A DNA stretch of 64,000 bases. It comes from Bradyrhizobium sp. 200. Its GTDB lineage: Bacteria > Pseudomonadota > Alphaproteobacteria > Rhizobiales > Xanthobacteraceae. Of this stretch, positions 42,727 through 51,249 are shown piece after piece. The notes beneath the pieces were generated by a model. It did not search any database. It was given only the letters and a program-made list of their open reading frames with translations, and was not told the origin of the DNA. The stretch covers positions 8,910,001 through 8,974,000 of the forward strand of contig NZ_CP064689.1 in the NCBI RefSeq assembly GCF_023100945.1, given 5' to 3'. Made by a program: the position numbers and the translations under genes. Within the stretch, counting starts at the first letter, position 1; every line of letters begins with the position of its first letter.

Positions 42727-43977
42727 TCAGATGCCCGGATCGGGAATCTGGTTGACCGCCTGCAGCTTCGCCCGGCGTTTTGCGAATGACGCAAGCGACA
42801 AAACCGCAAGACCCAGCAGCACCGGCGGGAACACCACCATGTTTACCATCGACCAGCCGTAATGCGCCAGCAACTGGCCGGACGAGAACGAGCCCAGCGC
42901 CATCATCCCGAACACCAGGAAATCGTTGAACGCCTGCACCTTGTTGCGTTCCTGCGGCCGGTGCGTCTCCAGCACCAGCGCCGACGCGCCGATGAATGCA
43001 AAGTTCCAGCCGACGCCGAGGACAATCAGTGTCGCCCAGAAATGCATCGCCGTGACGCCGGCAAGGCCGATGCCTGCAGCCGCCGCCTCCAGCAGCAGAC
43101 CGAGCGCAACAATTTTCGGCGCACCGAACCGTGCAATCAGCGAGCCCGTGAAGAAGCTCGGCCCGTACATCGCCACGATGTGCCACTGGATGCCGAAATT
43201 GGAATCGCTGACGGTCAGCCCGCACATCTTCATCGCGAGCGGCGCCGAGGTCATCACGAGATTCATCATGGGGTATGCGATCACCCCGCACAGCGCCGCT
43301 GCGATGAAGCGCGGCTGCCGTGCGATCTCGAATAGCGGCCTGCCGCCATGCATGTCCGACGGTGCCGGCTTCGGCGCGTCGACGCCCCACAGCACCGCCA
43401 TCGCCACCAGCGCAACGAAGGCCTGCACCACGAAGCTGAAGGCAAACAGATAAGGCGGCCAGATATCCATGGTCCACTGCACGAGCTGCGGACCGAGCAC
43501 GCCGGCGAACACGCCGCCCGCCATCACCCACGACACGGCCTTGGGACGGAACGCGGCGCTGGCGCCGTCGGCGGCGGCAAAACGATAGGACTGCGCGACC
43601 GCGCCGTAGAGACCGCCGAGGAATGTGGCGCCGCAGAACAGCCAGAACGAAGCGTGCAGGACGGCGATGGCGGCGAGCGCGCCGGTCAGCACGCCGCAGA
43701 ACGTACCGATGATGAAGGCGGTGCGGCGGCCATAGGCGCGCGAGATCGCGCCGGTCGGCAGCGTGCCGGCGGCGAGCCCAAGCACGTACATCGAGAGCGG
43801 CACCGTGGCGAACGAGATGCTCGGCGCCAGCGTCGCGCCGACGATCGAGCCGGTGGCGAAGATGACAGCCGAATTGGCGCCGGTCAGCGCCTGCGCCGCG
43901 GCGAGCCGCAGCACATTGCCGCGCGCGCGTGCGTCGTTAATTACCTCTAGGGTGGCTGTCGTATCCAGCATCGGCAT
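42727..43977 (-). CDS. MFS transporter
   Basis: 416 residues with about 12 helices. The motif A loop is GAISRAYGRRTAFIIGTFCG. The first half repeats Gly-rich helix pairs (VLGLAAGTLPTGAISRAYGR) and the second half has GWNFAFIGASALVLETHRPQ, which also occurs in YbfB/quinolone-like MFS proteins. Start at 43977 or Met3 at 43971. It probably forms an operon with the SnoaL-like gene. Substrate unknown. Confidence 0.87.
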   Translation of the reverse strand: MPMLDTTATLEVINDARARGNVLRLAAAQALTGANSAVIFATGSIVGATLAPSISFATVPLSMYVLGLAAGTLPTGAISRAYGRRTAFIIGTFCGVLTGALAAIAVLHASFWLFCGATFLGGLYGAVAQSYRFAAADGASAAFRPKAVSWVMAGGVFAGVLGPQLVQWTMDIWPPYLFAFSFVVQAFVALVAMAVLWGVDAPKPAPSDMHGGRPLFEIARQPRFIAAALCGVIAYPMMNLVMTSAPLAMKMCGLTVSDSNFGIQWHIVAMYGPSFFTGSLIARFGAPKIVALGLLLEAAAAGIGLAGVTAMHFWATLIVLGVGWNFAFIGASALVLETHRPQERNKVQAFNDFLVFGMMALGSFSSGQLLAHYGWSMVNMVVFPPVLLGLAVLSLASFAKRRAKLQAVNQIPDPGI

Positions 43978-44098
43978 TCCCGCCCGGCAGGCCCCGGGCA
44001 GGGAGCCTTATCGATTCATTTGCGGGGCACTATGAAGACGCAGAGCTGTGCGATCAACCGGCGCAAACGGGCGCGCGCTATGCGAGGGGCGCACCCTT

Positions 44099-44132
44099 TC
44101 ATGGTCGCTTCTTGTTCATGGCCGCTTCTTGC
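44099..44132. repeat. 17-bp tandem duplication at the hicB 3' end
   Basis: TCATGGTCGCTTCTTGT is followed directly by TCATGGCCGCTTCTTGC (15 of 17 equal). The second unit contains the hicB stop and the codons for its final KKRP; the first is a spare copy just beyond it. Confidence 0.6.
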
Positions 44133-44610
44133 CTAATCTCCTTTCGGTTCGCACCGCACCGGTCTTGTGGACCTTTGAGCGAGGATCCGCGACGCCGGGG
44201 CGCGGGAAACCCGGGCTCCAATCAAGCGCAATCGTAGCGGCGAAGCCGAAGAAGCTGGAACGGCTCATGCCGAACTCCGTGGCGCGCTTGTCGATCCGCG
44301 CAATCAGGCTCTTCGGCAAATAGACGTTCACCCGTTCGGACGGATCGGGCGGATCGACCCCGACGATGAAATAGGCGACGACGTCGGCGCCCTTGGGCAG
44401 CGCGATCTGCTCGATCGGCGTCGGCTCCGGCAGCGGCCTGCCCTGCTCTGCCATTCCGTCCACCGCGCGCGCCAGCGCGTCCTCCGCTCTTTCGATCGCC
44501 TCTTCCTGCGATCGCCCGCCGGCAACGCAGCCGGGAAAATCGGGAAACCACGCGCCGAGCGCACCGCGCCGACCGCGCTCCAGCACTGCCGGATAAAGCC
44601 GCTTCTTCAA
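44116..44610 (-). CDS. HicB-type antitoxin-like protein with ribbon-helix-helix C-terminus (orphan)
   Basis: 164 residues from a TTG at 44610 with GGAGG five bases upstream; a GTG at 44622 is possible. N-terminal HicB domain: YPAVLERGRRGALGAWFPDF then PGCVAGGRSQEEAIERAEDA. C-terminal DNA-binding part: ERVNVYLPKSLIARIDKRAT then EFGMSRSSFF. The expected HicA toxin gene does not precede it: the 95 bases to the divergent methyltransferase are too short. It may be a stand-alone regulator or what remains of a toxin-antitoxin locus. Confidence 0.82.
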   Translation of the reverse strand: MKKRLYPAVLERGRRGALGAWFPDFPGCVAGGRSQEEAIERAEDALARAVDGMAEQGRPLPEPTPIEQIALPKGADVVAYFIVGVDPPDPSERVNVYLPKSLIARIDKRATEFGMSRSSFFGFAATIALDWSPGFPRPGVADPRSKVHKTGAVRTERRLGKKRP

Positions 44611-44705
44611 TCTGGCCTCCACACGAATATTGTGCTATTTCGCACACCCCCCACGGTGTGTGAAATCACACATGGATGATAGCACGGGGCCATGATGGAG
44701 GCAAA

Positions 44706-45575
44706 ATGGATACGCAAGCCGAACTCCGCATCGTTCGTGCCGCATACGCCAAGCAGGTCCTTGCTGCCGCAGGCGTCGACGATGCGCGCCTCGCGCAGGC
44801 ATTCGCCGCCATCCCGCGCGAGGACTTTCTCGGCCCGGGTCCGTGGCTGGTGCGACGGTGGTTACGCGATTATATGGCGACACCGGACGCCGACCCCATC
44901 TATCTCTATACCGACGATGTGGTCGCGCTCGTGCCCGAGCGTGGCGTCAACAACGGGCAACCGTCGTTGCATGCCCATCTCATCCATCGGGCCTTGCCCG
45001 CGGCCGGCGGACACGTGGTGCATGTTGGAACTGGCACGGGCTATTACACCGCCATCCTCGCGCATCTCGTCGGGCCGTCAGGGCGAGTAACGGGAATCGA
45101 ATATGATGGGAGCCTCGCCGCGCGTGCCAGAGCCAATCTGGCGTCCTATGCGAACGTCGCAGTGATCGAAGGCGATGGCACGCAAATGCCGTTCGATACC
45201 GCCGACGTCATCTATGTCAATGCAGGCTGCACGCGGCCCGCGACACGCTGGCTCGATGGCCTTGCCGATGGCGGTCGCCTGATCATGCCGATGACGTCGG
45301 ACCGGGGATTTGGCGGTGTTGCGCCGGAGCGCATTGCGAGTACCGGCGCGGTGTTCCGAATTGAGCGAAGAGCTGTGAACTATCTCGCCCAATGGATTTC
45401 GCCGGTTGCGATATTCCCCTGCGCCGGCGGCCGCGACGAGGTATCCGAACGAGCACTTGCTGAAGCCTTTACCCGTGGCGGCTGGCAAAAGGTCACACGG
45501 CTGTACCGGGACCAGCACGTTCCCGACGAGCGCTGCTGGCTTCGCGGAGCGGGGTGGTGCCTCGCCTATGATTGA
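44706..45575 (+). CDS. Protein-L-isoaspartate O-methyltransferase-like protein
   Basis: 289 residues from ATG 44706 after TGGAGG. SAM-binding motif I is VVHVGTGTGYYTAILAHLVG, and the following GRVTGIEYDGSLAARARANL fits motif post-I. The front half (AFAAIPREDFLGPGPWLVRR) matches the PCMT N-terminus. Standard PCMT is about 210 residues, so this copy has a C-terminal extension of about 70 residues. Repair of isoaspartyl residues is possible, but these long forms may methylate another carboxylate. Confidence 0.8.
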   Translation: MDTQAELRIVRAAYAKQVLAAAGVDDARLAQAFAAIPREDFLGPGPWLVRRWLRDYMATPDADPIYLYTDDVVALVPERGVNNGQPSLHAHLIHRALPAAGGHVVHVGTGTGYYTAILAHLVGPSGRVTGIEYDGSLAARARANLASYANVAVIEGDGTQMPFDTADVIYVNAGCTRPATRWLDGLADGGRLIMPMTSDRGFGGVAPERIASTGAVFRIERRAVNYLAQWISPVAIFPCAGGRDEVSERALAEAFTRGGWQKVTRLYRDQHVPDERCWLRGAGWCLAYD

Positions 45576-45581
45576 GGTGCG

Positions 45582-46268
45582 CTATGCCGACGCGATCGCT
45601 CGCCCGAAGACCAGAATCATGTTGTTGGCGGGCATTGGCGCGGTTTCGACCAGCACAAGACCGACCGTTGCGGCAAGCTTTTCGAGATCGGCAATGTCGC
45701 GCACGCCCCATTCGGCATCCTGCTCGCGCAGGCTGGTGTCGAACACGGCATTGCTCATCGCGGTGTGCTTGCCATCGCGCTTGAACGGGCCATAGAGAAA
45801 CAAAAGCCCATCGCTGCGCAGATAGCGGCCTGCGCCGGCGAACAGGCCCTCGGCGACGCGCCACGGCGCGATGTGGATCACATTGGCGCAGAACACCGCC
45901 AGCAATTCGGCCGGCCCGCTGCCGTCACGCATCGCCGGACACCACGCAGGATCGGTGAGATCGATCCGCAGCGGCGGACGGATGTTCGGCAAGCCCGCAT
46001 GCGCGCGCCACGCCTCGATGCTTTTCAGGTGCCGCTCGTTGAGATCGCTCGGCCACCAGGTGATGCCGGGGGCGTGTTTTGCAAAATGCACGACATGCTG
46101 GCCGGTGCCGCTGCCGGCTTCCACCACATCACCGGATTTGCCGGCGAGGAATTTTTGCAGTACCGCCCAGATCGGCGCATGGTTGCGGTGGAACGCCGCC
46201 GCATCGAGCCGGCCGTCCGGCTCGACCGGCCGCCCATCCTTGCCGAACTCCACCACATATTCGGCCAT
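45582..46268 (-). CDS. DUF938 SAM-dependent methyltransferase
   Basis: 228 residues. DUF938 pattern: FHRNHAPIWAVLQKFLAG, SAM motif VVEAGSGTGQHVVHFAKHAP, then WWPSDLNERHLKSIEAWRA and FCANVIHIAPWRVAEGLFAG. The reaction is not known for this family. It converges on the PCMT-like gene with 6 bases between stops, and lies downstream of the regulator gene on the same strand. Confidence 0.88.
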   Translation of the reverse strand: MAEYVVEFGKDGRPVEPDGRLDAAAFHRNHAPIWAVLQKFLAGKSGDVVEAGSGTGQHVVHFAKHAPGITWWPSDLNERHLKSIEAWRAHAGLPNIRPPLRIDLTDPAWCPAMRDGSGPAELLAVFCANVIHIAPWRVAEGLFAGAGRYLRSDGLLFLYGPFKRDGKHTAMSNAVFDTSLREQDAEWGVRDIADLEKLAATVGLVLVETAPMPANNMILVFGRAIASA

Positions 46269-46314
46269 TACCGCCTCGCCTGAAAATCGCTGTGGGTCTG
46301 AAACGCCGGAGGCG

Positions 46315-46680
46315 TCACTTCAGGTCGCCACAATAAATCTCTTTCAGCACCTGCAGCAGGCGCAATGCACGCGGGTCGGCAACGCGATAATGCAGTGTCT
46401 GCGACGTCCGCCGGAATTCGACCAGGCCATCGGCGCGCAATTTCGCCAGATGCTGCGACAATGCGGACTGGCTCAGCTTGACGATGCCGACGAGTTCCCC
46501 GACCGTCATCTCGCCGCGCACGGCGAGAAAACAGAGGATCAACAGGCGCTTTTCGTTGGCGAGCATTTTCAGGAGCTGCGCGGCTTCGCCCGCCTGCTTC
46601 GCCAGCTTCTTCAGCGCGGCCGCGTCGTCGGCGCCGAGGGCGGATTGTATTTCTTTGGCTGCCGTTGCGGCTGCTCTCAT
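46315..46680 (-). CDS. ArsR-family regulator with BigR/SqrR-type cysteine pair
   Basis: 121 residues from the ATG at 46680; a GTG at 46731 would add 17 residues. Winged helix: LLKMLANEKRLLILCFLAVR then KLSQSALSQHLAKLRADGLV. Cys50 (LLILCFL) and Cys117 (EIYCGDLK) sit 67 residues apart, like the Cys41/Cys107 pair that forms a tetrasulfide bridge in SqrR and the pair in BigR. These proteins repress sulfur-oxidation genes until persulfide appears. The divergent soxC operon and the persulfide dioxygenase gene make this role very likely here. Confidence 0.88.
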   Translation of the reverse strand: MRAAATAAKEIQSALGADDAAALKKLAKQAGEAAQLLKMLANEKRLLILCFLAVRGEMTVGELVGIVKLSQSALSQHLAKLRADGLVEFRRTSQTLHYRVADPRALRLLQVLKEIYCGDLK

Positions 46681-46835
46681 GGCGTCAAATCCGGGATGGT
46701 TTTCCGTGCCTGCGAAGCACACATGACACACTAGCGCGCTGGCCTTTCTTTAGCATTGACTAAATTAGCAAATATCGATACAGGTTCAAAAAAGCAAGAA
46801 ATGATGCGGCGACGCGGCCGCGAGGGGAAGAAAAC
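46681..46835. promoter_or_regulatory. Divergent control region between the ArsR regulator and soxC
   Basis: This 155-base gap should contain both promoters and the regulator's operator. The AT-rich part (46745-46790) includes TTTAG-CATTGA-CTAAA (46749-46764), an imperfect operator candidate, overlapping a TTGACT that could be the soxC -35. I could not fix a classical ATTC-N8-GAAT site. Confidence 0.4.
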
Positions 46836-48143
46836 GTGCGGCCTGACCCGTTACGCAGCAAAGCTATTCCCTCTGATCTCGCCGGCGCGGAAGCGCCGTT
46901 GGGGCGACGCGGCTTTCTCACCCTGGGCGCGGCGCTGACCGGCAGCCTCGCCCTCGGCGGCAAACCCGCCTTGGCCGACCCCGCGCAGGAGTCTCCTCCT
47001 GCCGACGCCCCTTGGTCGCAATCGATCGGCGCGGGCGTAGTCGACCGGCCCTACGGCCGGCCTGCAGATACCGAAGCCTCCGTCATCCGGCGCAACGTTC
47101 CCTGGCTCACCGCCAGTGCGGAATCGTCCGTGAGCTTTTCGCCGTTGCAGGATCTTCACGGCATCATCACGCCGAACGGATTGTTCTTCGAGCGCCACCA
47201 TGCCGGACGGCCCGATATCGATCCCGCGCAGCACAAGCTCATGATCCACGGACTGGTCGAGCGCCCGCTGCTGCTGACCATGAAGGACATCCTGCGCTTC
47301 CCATCGATATCGCGCATCCATTTCATCGAATGCCCGGCCAATGGCGGCATGAACTGGCGCGCCGCGCAGATGAACTCGCTGCAGTTCAGCCACGGCATGG
47401 TCAGTTGCGCCGAATGGACCGGGGTCCGGCTGTCGACGCTCCTGGAAGAAGTCGGCGTCAAAAAGCAAGCGAAGTGGGCGATGGTCGAAGGCGCCGACGG
47501 GGCGCATATGAACCGCAGCCTGCCGCTCGAAAAATGTCTCGACGATTGCCTCGTGGTCTACGCGCAGAACGGCGAGGCGCTGCGGCCCGAACAGGGCTAT
47601 CCGCTGCGGCTGGTAGTGCCGGGCTGGGAAGGCAACGTCAACATCAAATGGCTGCGCCGGATCAAGCTCGGCGACAAACCGTGGCATTCGCGCGAGGAAA
47701 CCTCGAAATACACCGACCTGATGCCGGATGGCACCTCGCGCGGCTTCACCTGGCTGATCGACGCCAAATCCGTCGTCACCTTCCCCTGCCCGGAAAAGCC
47801 GCTCGACGGGCCCGGCCTCTATGAGATCAGGGGACTGGCCTGGACCGGCAACGGCAAGGTCAGGCGCGTCGACGTCTCCATGGACGGCGGCGTCAACTGG
47901 CAGACCGCGCGGCTGCACGAGCCGGTGCTGTCGAAGGCGCTGACGAAATTCACCCTGCCCTGGCGCTGGGACGGCCGCCCAGCACTGGTCGCATCCCGCG
48001 TCATCGACGAAACTGGCTACGTGCAGCCGACGATTGCGGAGCTGCGCAAGCAGCGCGGCTCGAACTCGGTCTATCACAACAATTCGATCCAGACCTGGCA
48101 GATCAAATCAGACGGAAGCGTCTTCAATGTACAGCTCGCGTAA
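46836..48143 (+). CDS. soxC: Sulfane dehydrogenase molybdenum subunit SoxC
   Basis: 435 residues from a GTG at 46836 preceded by GAGGGGAAG. A Tat signal (LGRRGFLTLGAALTGSLALG) exports it folded with its molybdopterin. The sulfite-oxidase-type domain shows HKLMIHGLVERPLLLTMKDI and RIHFIECPANGGMNWRAAQM, with the Mo-ligand Cys166. A dimerisation domain follows (VDVSMDGGVNWQTARL). With SoxD it oxidises the sulfane sulfur on SoxY in the periplasm. Its last 17 bases overlap soxD. Confidence 0.95.
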   Translation: MRPDPLRSKAIPSDLAGAEAPLGRRGFLTLGAALTGSLALGGKPALADPAQESPPADAPWSQSIGAGVVDRPYGRPADTEASVIRRNVPWLTASAESSVSFSPLQDLHGIITPNGLFFERHHAGRPDIDPAQHKLMIHGLVERPLLLTMKDILRFPSISRIHFIECPANGGMNWRAAQMNSLQFSHGMVSCAEWTGVRLSTLLEEVGVKKQAKWAMVEGADGAHMNRSLPLEKCLDDCLVVYAQNGEALRPEQGYPLRLVVPGWEGNVNIKWLRRIKLGDKPWHSREETSKYTDLMPDGTSRGFTWLIDAKSVVTFPCPEKPLDGPGLYEIRGLAWTGNGKVRRVDVSMDGGVNWQTARLHEPVLSKALTKFTLPWRWDGRPALVASRVIDETGYVQPTIAELRKQRGSNSVYHNNSIQTWQIKSDGSVFNVQLA

Positions 48144-48798
48144 GATCTGCCTGGCGATCGTGGCCATCCTGCTTGCGGGTGGAAGCCTCGCCGGCGCAGC
48201 GGAGCCCGGCTCGTTCGGTTACGGCACTGCGGCGACGCCGGCGCAGATCGCCGGATGGGATATCGACGTGCGCGGCGAGGACGGCGCGGGCCTGCCGCCG
48301 GGCAAGGGCACGGTCGGCAAGGGCGCCGACGTCTATGCCGAGCAATGCGCGGCCTGTCATGGAACCTTCGGCGAAGGCGAAGGCCGCTTCCCCAAGCTGG
48401 TGGGCGGCGTCGGATCGCTCCGGGACGAGCGGCCGGAGCCGACGGTTGGCAGCTACTGGCCGTTTGCCCCGACCCTATGGGACTATATTAACCGCGCCAT
48501 GCCGATGGCCGCGCCGCACACATTGTCAGCGGATGACGTTTATGCTTTGACCGCCTATATTCTGAGCCTGAACGACCTCGTTCCCCCTGAATTCGTTGCC
48601 GATCGCAACAGCTTGCCGAAAGTCAAAATGCGCAATCGCGACAATTTCATCTGGACCGATCCGCGCCCCGATACGATGGCCAAGCCCTGCATGAACGCTT
48701 GCGCGAGCGCCGCCGATGTCAGGATATCGTCGACGGCGGAGGGGCGGAACCTGACGCCGCGCACGACCGGACCGCTCGACACGATGCAACCGAAATAG
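48127..48798 (+). CDS. soxD: Sulfane dehydrogenase cytochrome subunit SoxD (monoheme)
   Basis: 223 residues with a signal peptide (KICLAIVAILLAGGSLAGAA). One heme site is present, CAACH with Cys74, Cys77 and His78. GYGTAATPAQIAGWDIDVRG and GVGSLRDERPEPTVGSYWPF are SoxD features. The Paracoccus protein has a second C-terminal heme domain; here only a short tail (KPCMNACASAADVR) follows, with no CxxCH. It transfers electrons from SoxC. The start overlaps soxC, so translation is coupled. Confidence 0.92.
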   Translation: MYSSRKICLAIVAILLAGGSLAGAAEPGSFGYGTAATPAQIAGWDIDVRGEDGAGLPPGKGTVGKGADVYAEQCAACHGTFGEGEGRFPKLVGGVGSLRDERPEPTVGSYWPFAPTLWDYINRAMPMAAPHTLSADDVYALTAYILSLNDLVPPEFVADRNSLPKVKMRNRDNFIWTDPRPDTMAKPCMNACASAADVRISSTAEGRNLTPRTTGPLDTMQPK

Positions 48799-48815
48799 AA
48801 ACTACGGAAACGCCT

Positions 48816-49187
48816 GTGACCGATCACTTCACGATGAAATCCGCGAAGCTCCCGGCGTTTACGCTGGCGCTGGCGATCGGCGCTTTCGCATCGATAGGCA
48901 CCGCGCAGGCGCAGTCCGCGGTGGAGGAAGGCCGCAAGCTCGCCTTCGACCGCAGCAAGGGCAATTGCCTGACCTGTCACGTCATCAAGGGCGGCGACCT
49001 GCCCGGCACGATCGGGCCCGAGCTGGTCGACATCAAGAGCAAATATCCCAAGCGCGAGGATCTCGTCGCCATTCTCAACGACGAAGCCTTGCGCAATCCG
49101 CTGACCGTGATGCCTCCGTTCGGGCGCAACCGGATCTTGACCGAAAAGGAGATCAACGCGGTGGTGGATTTCCTGCAGACGCTGTGA
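48816..49187 (+). CDS. soxX: Cytochrome SoxX
   Basis: 123 residues from a GTG at 48816 (GGAAA upstream); ATG at 48834 is a possible shorter start. Signal peptide ends AQA-Q. Single heme motif CLTCH (Cys51, Cys54, His55) and a Met ligand probably in LTVMPPFGRN. SoxX pairs with SoxA to attach thiosulfate to the SoxY cysteine. The gene lies 17 bases after soxD and 58 before soxY. Confidence 0.93.
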   Translation: MTDHFTMKSAKLPAFTLALAIGAFASIGTAQAQSAVEEGRKLAFDRSKGNCLTCHVIKGGDLPGTIGPELVDIKSKYPKREDLVAILNDEALRNPLTVMPPFGRNRILTEKEINAVVDFLQTL

Positions 49188-49245
49188 CGCAAGACCGAGA
49201 TATTTAAGGCTGTGACGTGCGAGCGCACGCTTTAGGAGAAATTGG

Positions 49246-49740
49246 ATGGATATGACTGACGTCAAGTTTTCGGCCACGCGGCGGCTGATCCTGCAGGGTG
49301 CGGGCGCGGTCGCCCTCGTCGGGCTCGGCAACCTTCCCTTTGGCCTGACGCCGGCGCTCGCCGCGGCCAACGACAAATATCCGGAAGAGGCGTTCAAGCA
49401 GAAGAGCGATACCGACGTCATCAAGACGCTCTACGGCAAGACCGCTGAGCCCTCGGACAAGGTGAAGATGGACGCGCCTGAAATCGCCGAGAACGGCGCC
49501 GTGGTGCCGATCTCGGTCTCCACAACACTTGCCGACGTAACCTCGGTTGCGTTCCTCGTCAGCGAGAATCCGAACGTGCTGATCGCAAAGTATAACATTC
49601 CGGCCGGCACGCTGCCGAGCGTCGCCAATCGCATCAAGATGGCCAGGACCAGCAACGTGACCGTGCTGGTGGAAGCCGGCGGCAAGCTCTACAGCGCCTC
49701 CAAGGAAGTCAAAGTCACCGTCGGCGGTTGCGGCGGTTAA
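49246..49740 (+). CDS. soxY: Sulfur carrier subunit SoxY
   Basis: 164 residues after TAGGAG. A Tat-like signal (TRRLILQGAGAVALVGLG) leads to the mature SoxY fold. The protein ends VTVGGCGG, with Cys162 on the flexible GGCGG swinging arm that carries the sulfur intermediates. It forms a complex with SoxZ, encoded 20 bases later. Diagnostic and complete. Confidence 0.96.
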   Translation: MDMTDVKFSATRRLILQGAGAVALVGLGNLPFGLTPALAAANDKYPEEAFKQKSDTDVIKTLYGKTAEPSDKVKMDAPEIAENGAVVPISVSTTLADVTSVAFLVSENPNVLIAKYNIPAGTLPSVANRIKMARTSNVTVLVEAGGKLYSASKEVKVTVGGCGG

Positions 49741-49760
49741 GGCATCGAGGGAGAACTCAC

Positions 49761-50072
49761 ATGGCATCCACCATTCGCGTGCGCGCTTCTTCGAACGGCG
49801 ATATCACCGAGGTGCAGGCGCTGATCCAGCATCCGATGGATTCCGGGTTCGTCAAGAACGCCAAGGGCGAGACCATTCCGCCGCACTTCATCCAGCAGCT
49901 CACCTTCGAGCATGACGGCAAGAACGTGTTCGCCGCCGATTGGGGCGGTGGTATCTCCAAAGACCCCTACGTCAAGTTCGCCTTCAAGGGAGCCAAGAAG
50001 GGCGACGAGCTGAAGATAAGCTGGGTCGACAACAAGGGCGCGACCGACACCACCACGGCGAAGATCCAATGA
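49761..50072 (+). CDS. soxZ: Sulfur carrier subunit SoxZ
   Basis: 103 residues. STIRVRASSNGDITEVQALI, HPMDSGFVKNAKGETIPPHF and the NVFAADWGGGISKDPYVKFA stretch are classic SoxZ. It has no signal peptide and is exported with SoxY. The ATG at 49761 follows GAGGGAG. Its stop overlaps the soxA start as ATGA. Confidence 0.96.
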   Translation: MASTIRVRASSNGDITEVQALIQHPMDSGFVKNAKGETIPPHFIQQLTFEHDGKNVFAADWGGGISKDPYVKFAFKGAKKGDELKISWVDNKGATDTTTAKIQ

Positions 50073-50935
50073 AGCTGCGATCCGCGATCTATCTGGCTTC
50101 CGCCGCGCTTGCGCTCGCGGTCCTGACGCTTGCAAGCACCCTGCCCTCGGGCGCATCGGACAAGGTCGATCCCGTCGCCGACGCCAAGGCGTTCCAGAAA
50201 TTCTTCACCGACAAATTTCCCAAGGTGAAGCTGGAAGACTTCGTCAACGGCCCCTATTCGATGAACGAGGACCTGCACCGGCAGTGGCAGGAGAAGGAGC
50301 AGTTCCCGCCCTACGAGTTCTCGCTCGAAATGGGCAAGGAAATGTTCTCCAAGCCGTTCAGGAACGGCAAGAGCTACGAGGATTGCTTCCCCAACAAGGG
50401 CATCGGAATCCGCCAGAACTACCCTTACTTCGACGAGAAGGAAGGCAAGGTCATCACGCTTGAACTGGCGTTGAACCGCTGCCGCGAGGCCAATGGCGAA
50501 CCGCCGTATTCCTATGTGAAGGACGAAATGGCGGCGCTGACCGCCTACATGGCTTTCACTTCGCGCGGCAAGCCGATGGACATCAAGATCCCGAACGATC
50601 CCCGCGCGCTCGCAGCCTACGAGAACGGCAAGGAGTATTTCTACACGCGGCGCGGCCAGCTCAATTTCTCCTGCGCCACCTGCCACGTCCAAAGCCCGGG
50701 CGAGCGCATCCGCGCCGAAATCCTGGCGCCCGCGCTCGGCATCGTGAACGCGATGCCGATCTACCGCTCGGAGTGGAGCGGCATGGGCACCACCAGCCGG
50801 CGCTTCACCACCTGCAACAGCCAGATCCGCGGCGTGCCGCTCAGCCCGCAGGACGATGAATATCGCAACGTCGAATACTATTTGTCCTATGTCAGCAACG
50901 GGCTGCCGATTTCGGGGCCGGGAGCGCGGCCATGA
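50069..50935 (+). CDS. soxA: Cytochrome SoxA (monoheme)
   Basis: 288 residues with a signal peptide (SAIYLASAALALAVLTLAST). One CxxCH is present, CATCH at 202-206, and the Cys ligand that becomes a persulfide is Cys249 in RRFTTCNSQIRG. Cys106 and Cys138 replace the N-terminal heme with a likely disulfide, as in monoheme SoxA. With SoxX it links thiosulfate to SoxY. It overlaps soxZ and soxK by 4 bases each. Confidence 0.95.
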   Translation: MKLRSAIYLASAALALAVLTLASTLPSGASDKVDPVADAKAFQKFFTDKFPKVKLEDFVNGPYSMNEDLHRQWQEKEQFPPYEFSLEMGKEMFSKPFRNGKSYEDCFPNKGIGIRQNYPYFDEKEGKVITLELALNRCREANGEPPYSYVKDEMAALTAYMAFTSRGKPMDIKIPNDPRALAAYENGKEYFYTRRGQLNFSCATCHVQSPGERIRAEILAPALGIVNAMPIYRSEWSGMGTTSRRFTTCNSQIRGVPLSPQDDEYRNVEYYLSYVSNGLPISGPGARP

Positions 50936-51249
50936 GGAACATGATGCGCAAATCCGCATTGATGCTGGCACTGGTTGCGACAGGCACTGTGTCCGCGCTC
51001 GCCGCCGGTTCCGAGGACGACTTCAAGGCGGCGTACGCCGCGGCTGACGCCGCCAACAAGGAGGCCGGCAAGCTGCGCAACCAATGGACCACCACGGCGA
51101 ACACGCTGGCGGCGGCGAAGAAGGCGGCCGATGCCGGCGATTTCGACAAGGCCACCGCGTCGGCCAAGGAAGCCGAGGCCCTGGCCAAGGCTTCGATCTT
51201 CCAGGCCACCAGCGAGAAGACCCGCTGGAAGGACATGGAAATTCGCTAG
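50932..51249 (+). CDS. soxK: SoxXA-binding protein (SoxK-like)
   Basis: 105 residues: a signal peptide (SALMLALVATGTVSALAAGS) and a helical hairpin rich in Ala/Lys (DDFKAAYAAADAANKEAGKL, NQWTTTANTLAAAKKAADAG, DFDKATASAKEAEALA). This resembles SoxK/SAXB, the third subunit of SoxXA in green and purple sulfur bacteria, which boosts its activity. The ATGA overlap with soxA fits. Sequence is low in complexity, so the family call leans partly on position. Confidence 0.75.
   Translation: MRNMMRKSALMLALVATGTVSALAAGSEDDFKAAYAAADAANKEAGKLRNQWTTTANTLAAAKKAADAGDFDKATASAKEAEALAKASIFQATSEKTRWKDMEIR

Noticed and set aside
43348..43950. 200-codon plus-strand frame opposite the MFS gene
   Set aside because: Composition is Arg/His/Gly-rich shadow of a membrane protein; no motif or ribosome site.
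44615..44705. A hicA toxin gene next to hicB
   Set aside because: The gap is under 100 bases and has no frame with the HicA double-stranded RNA-binding pattern.
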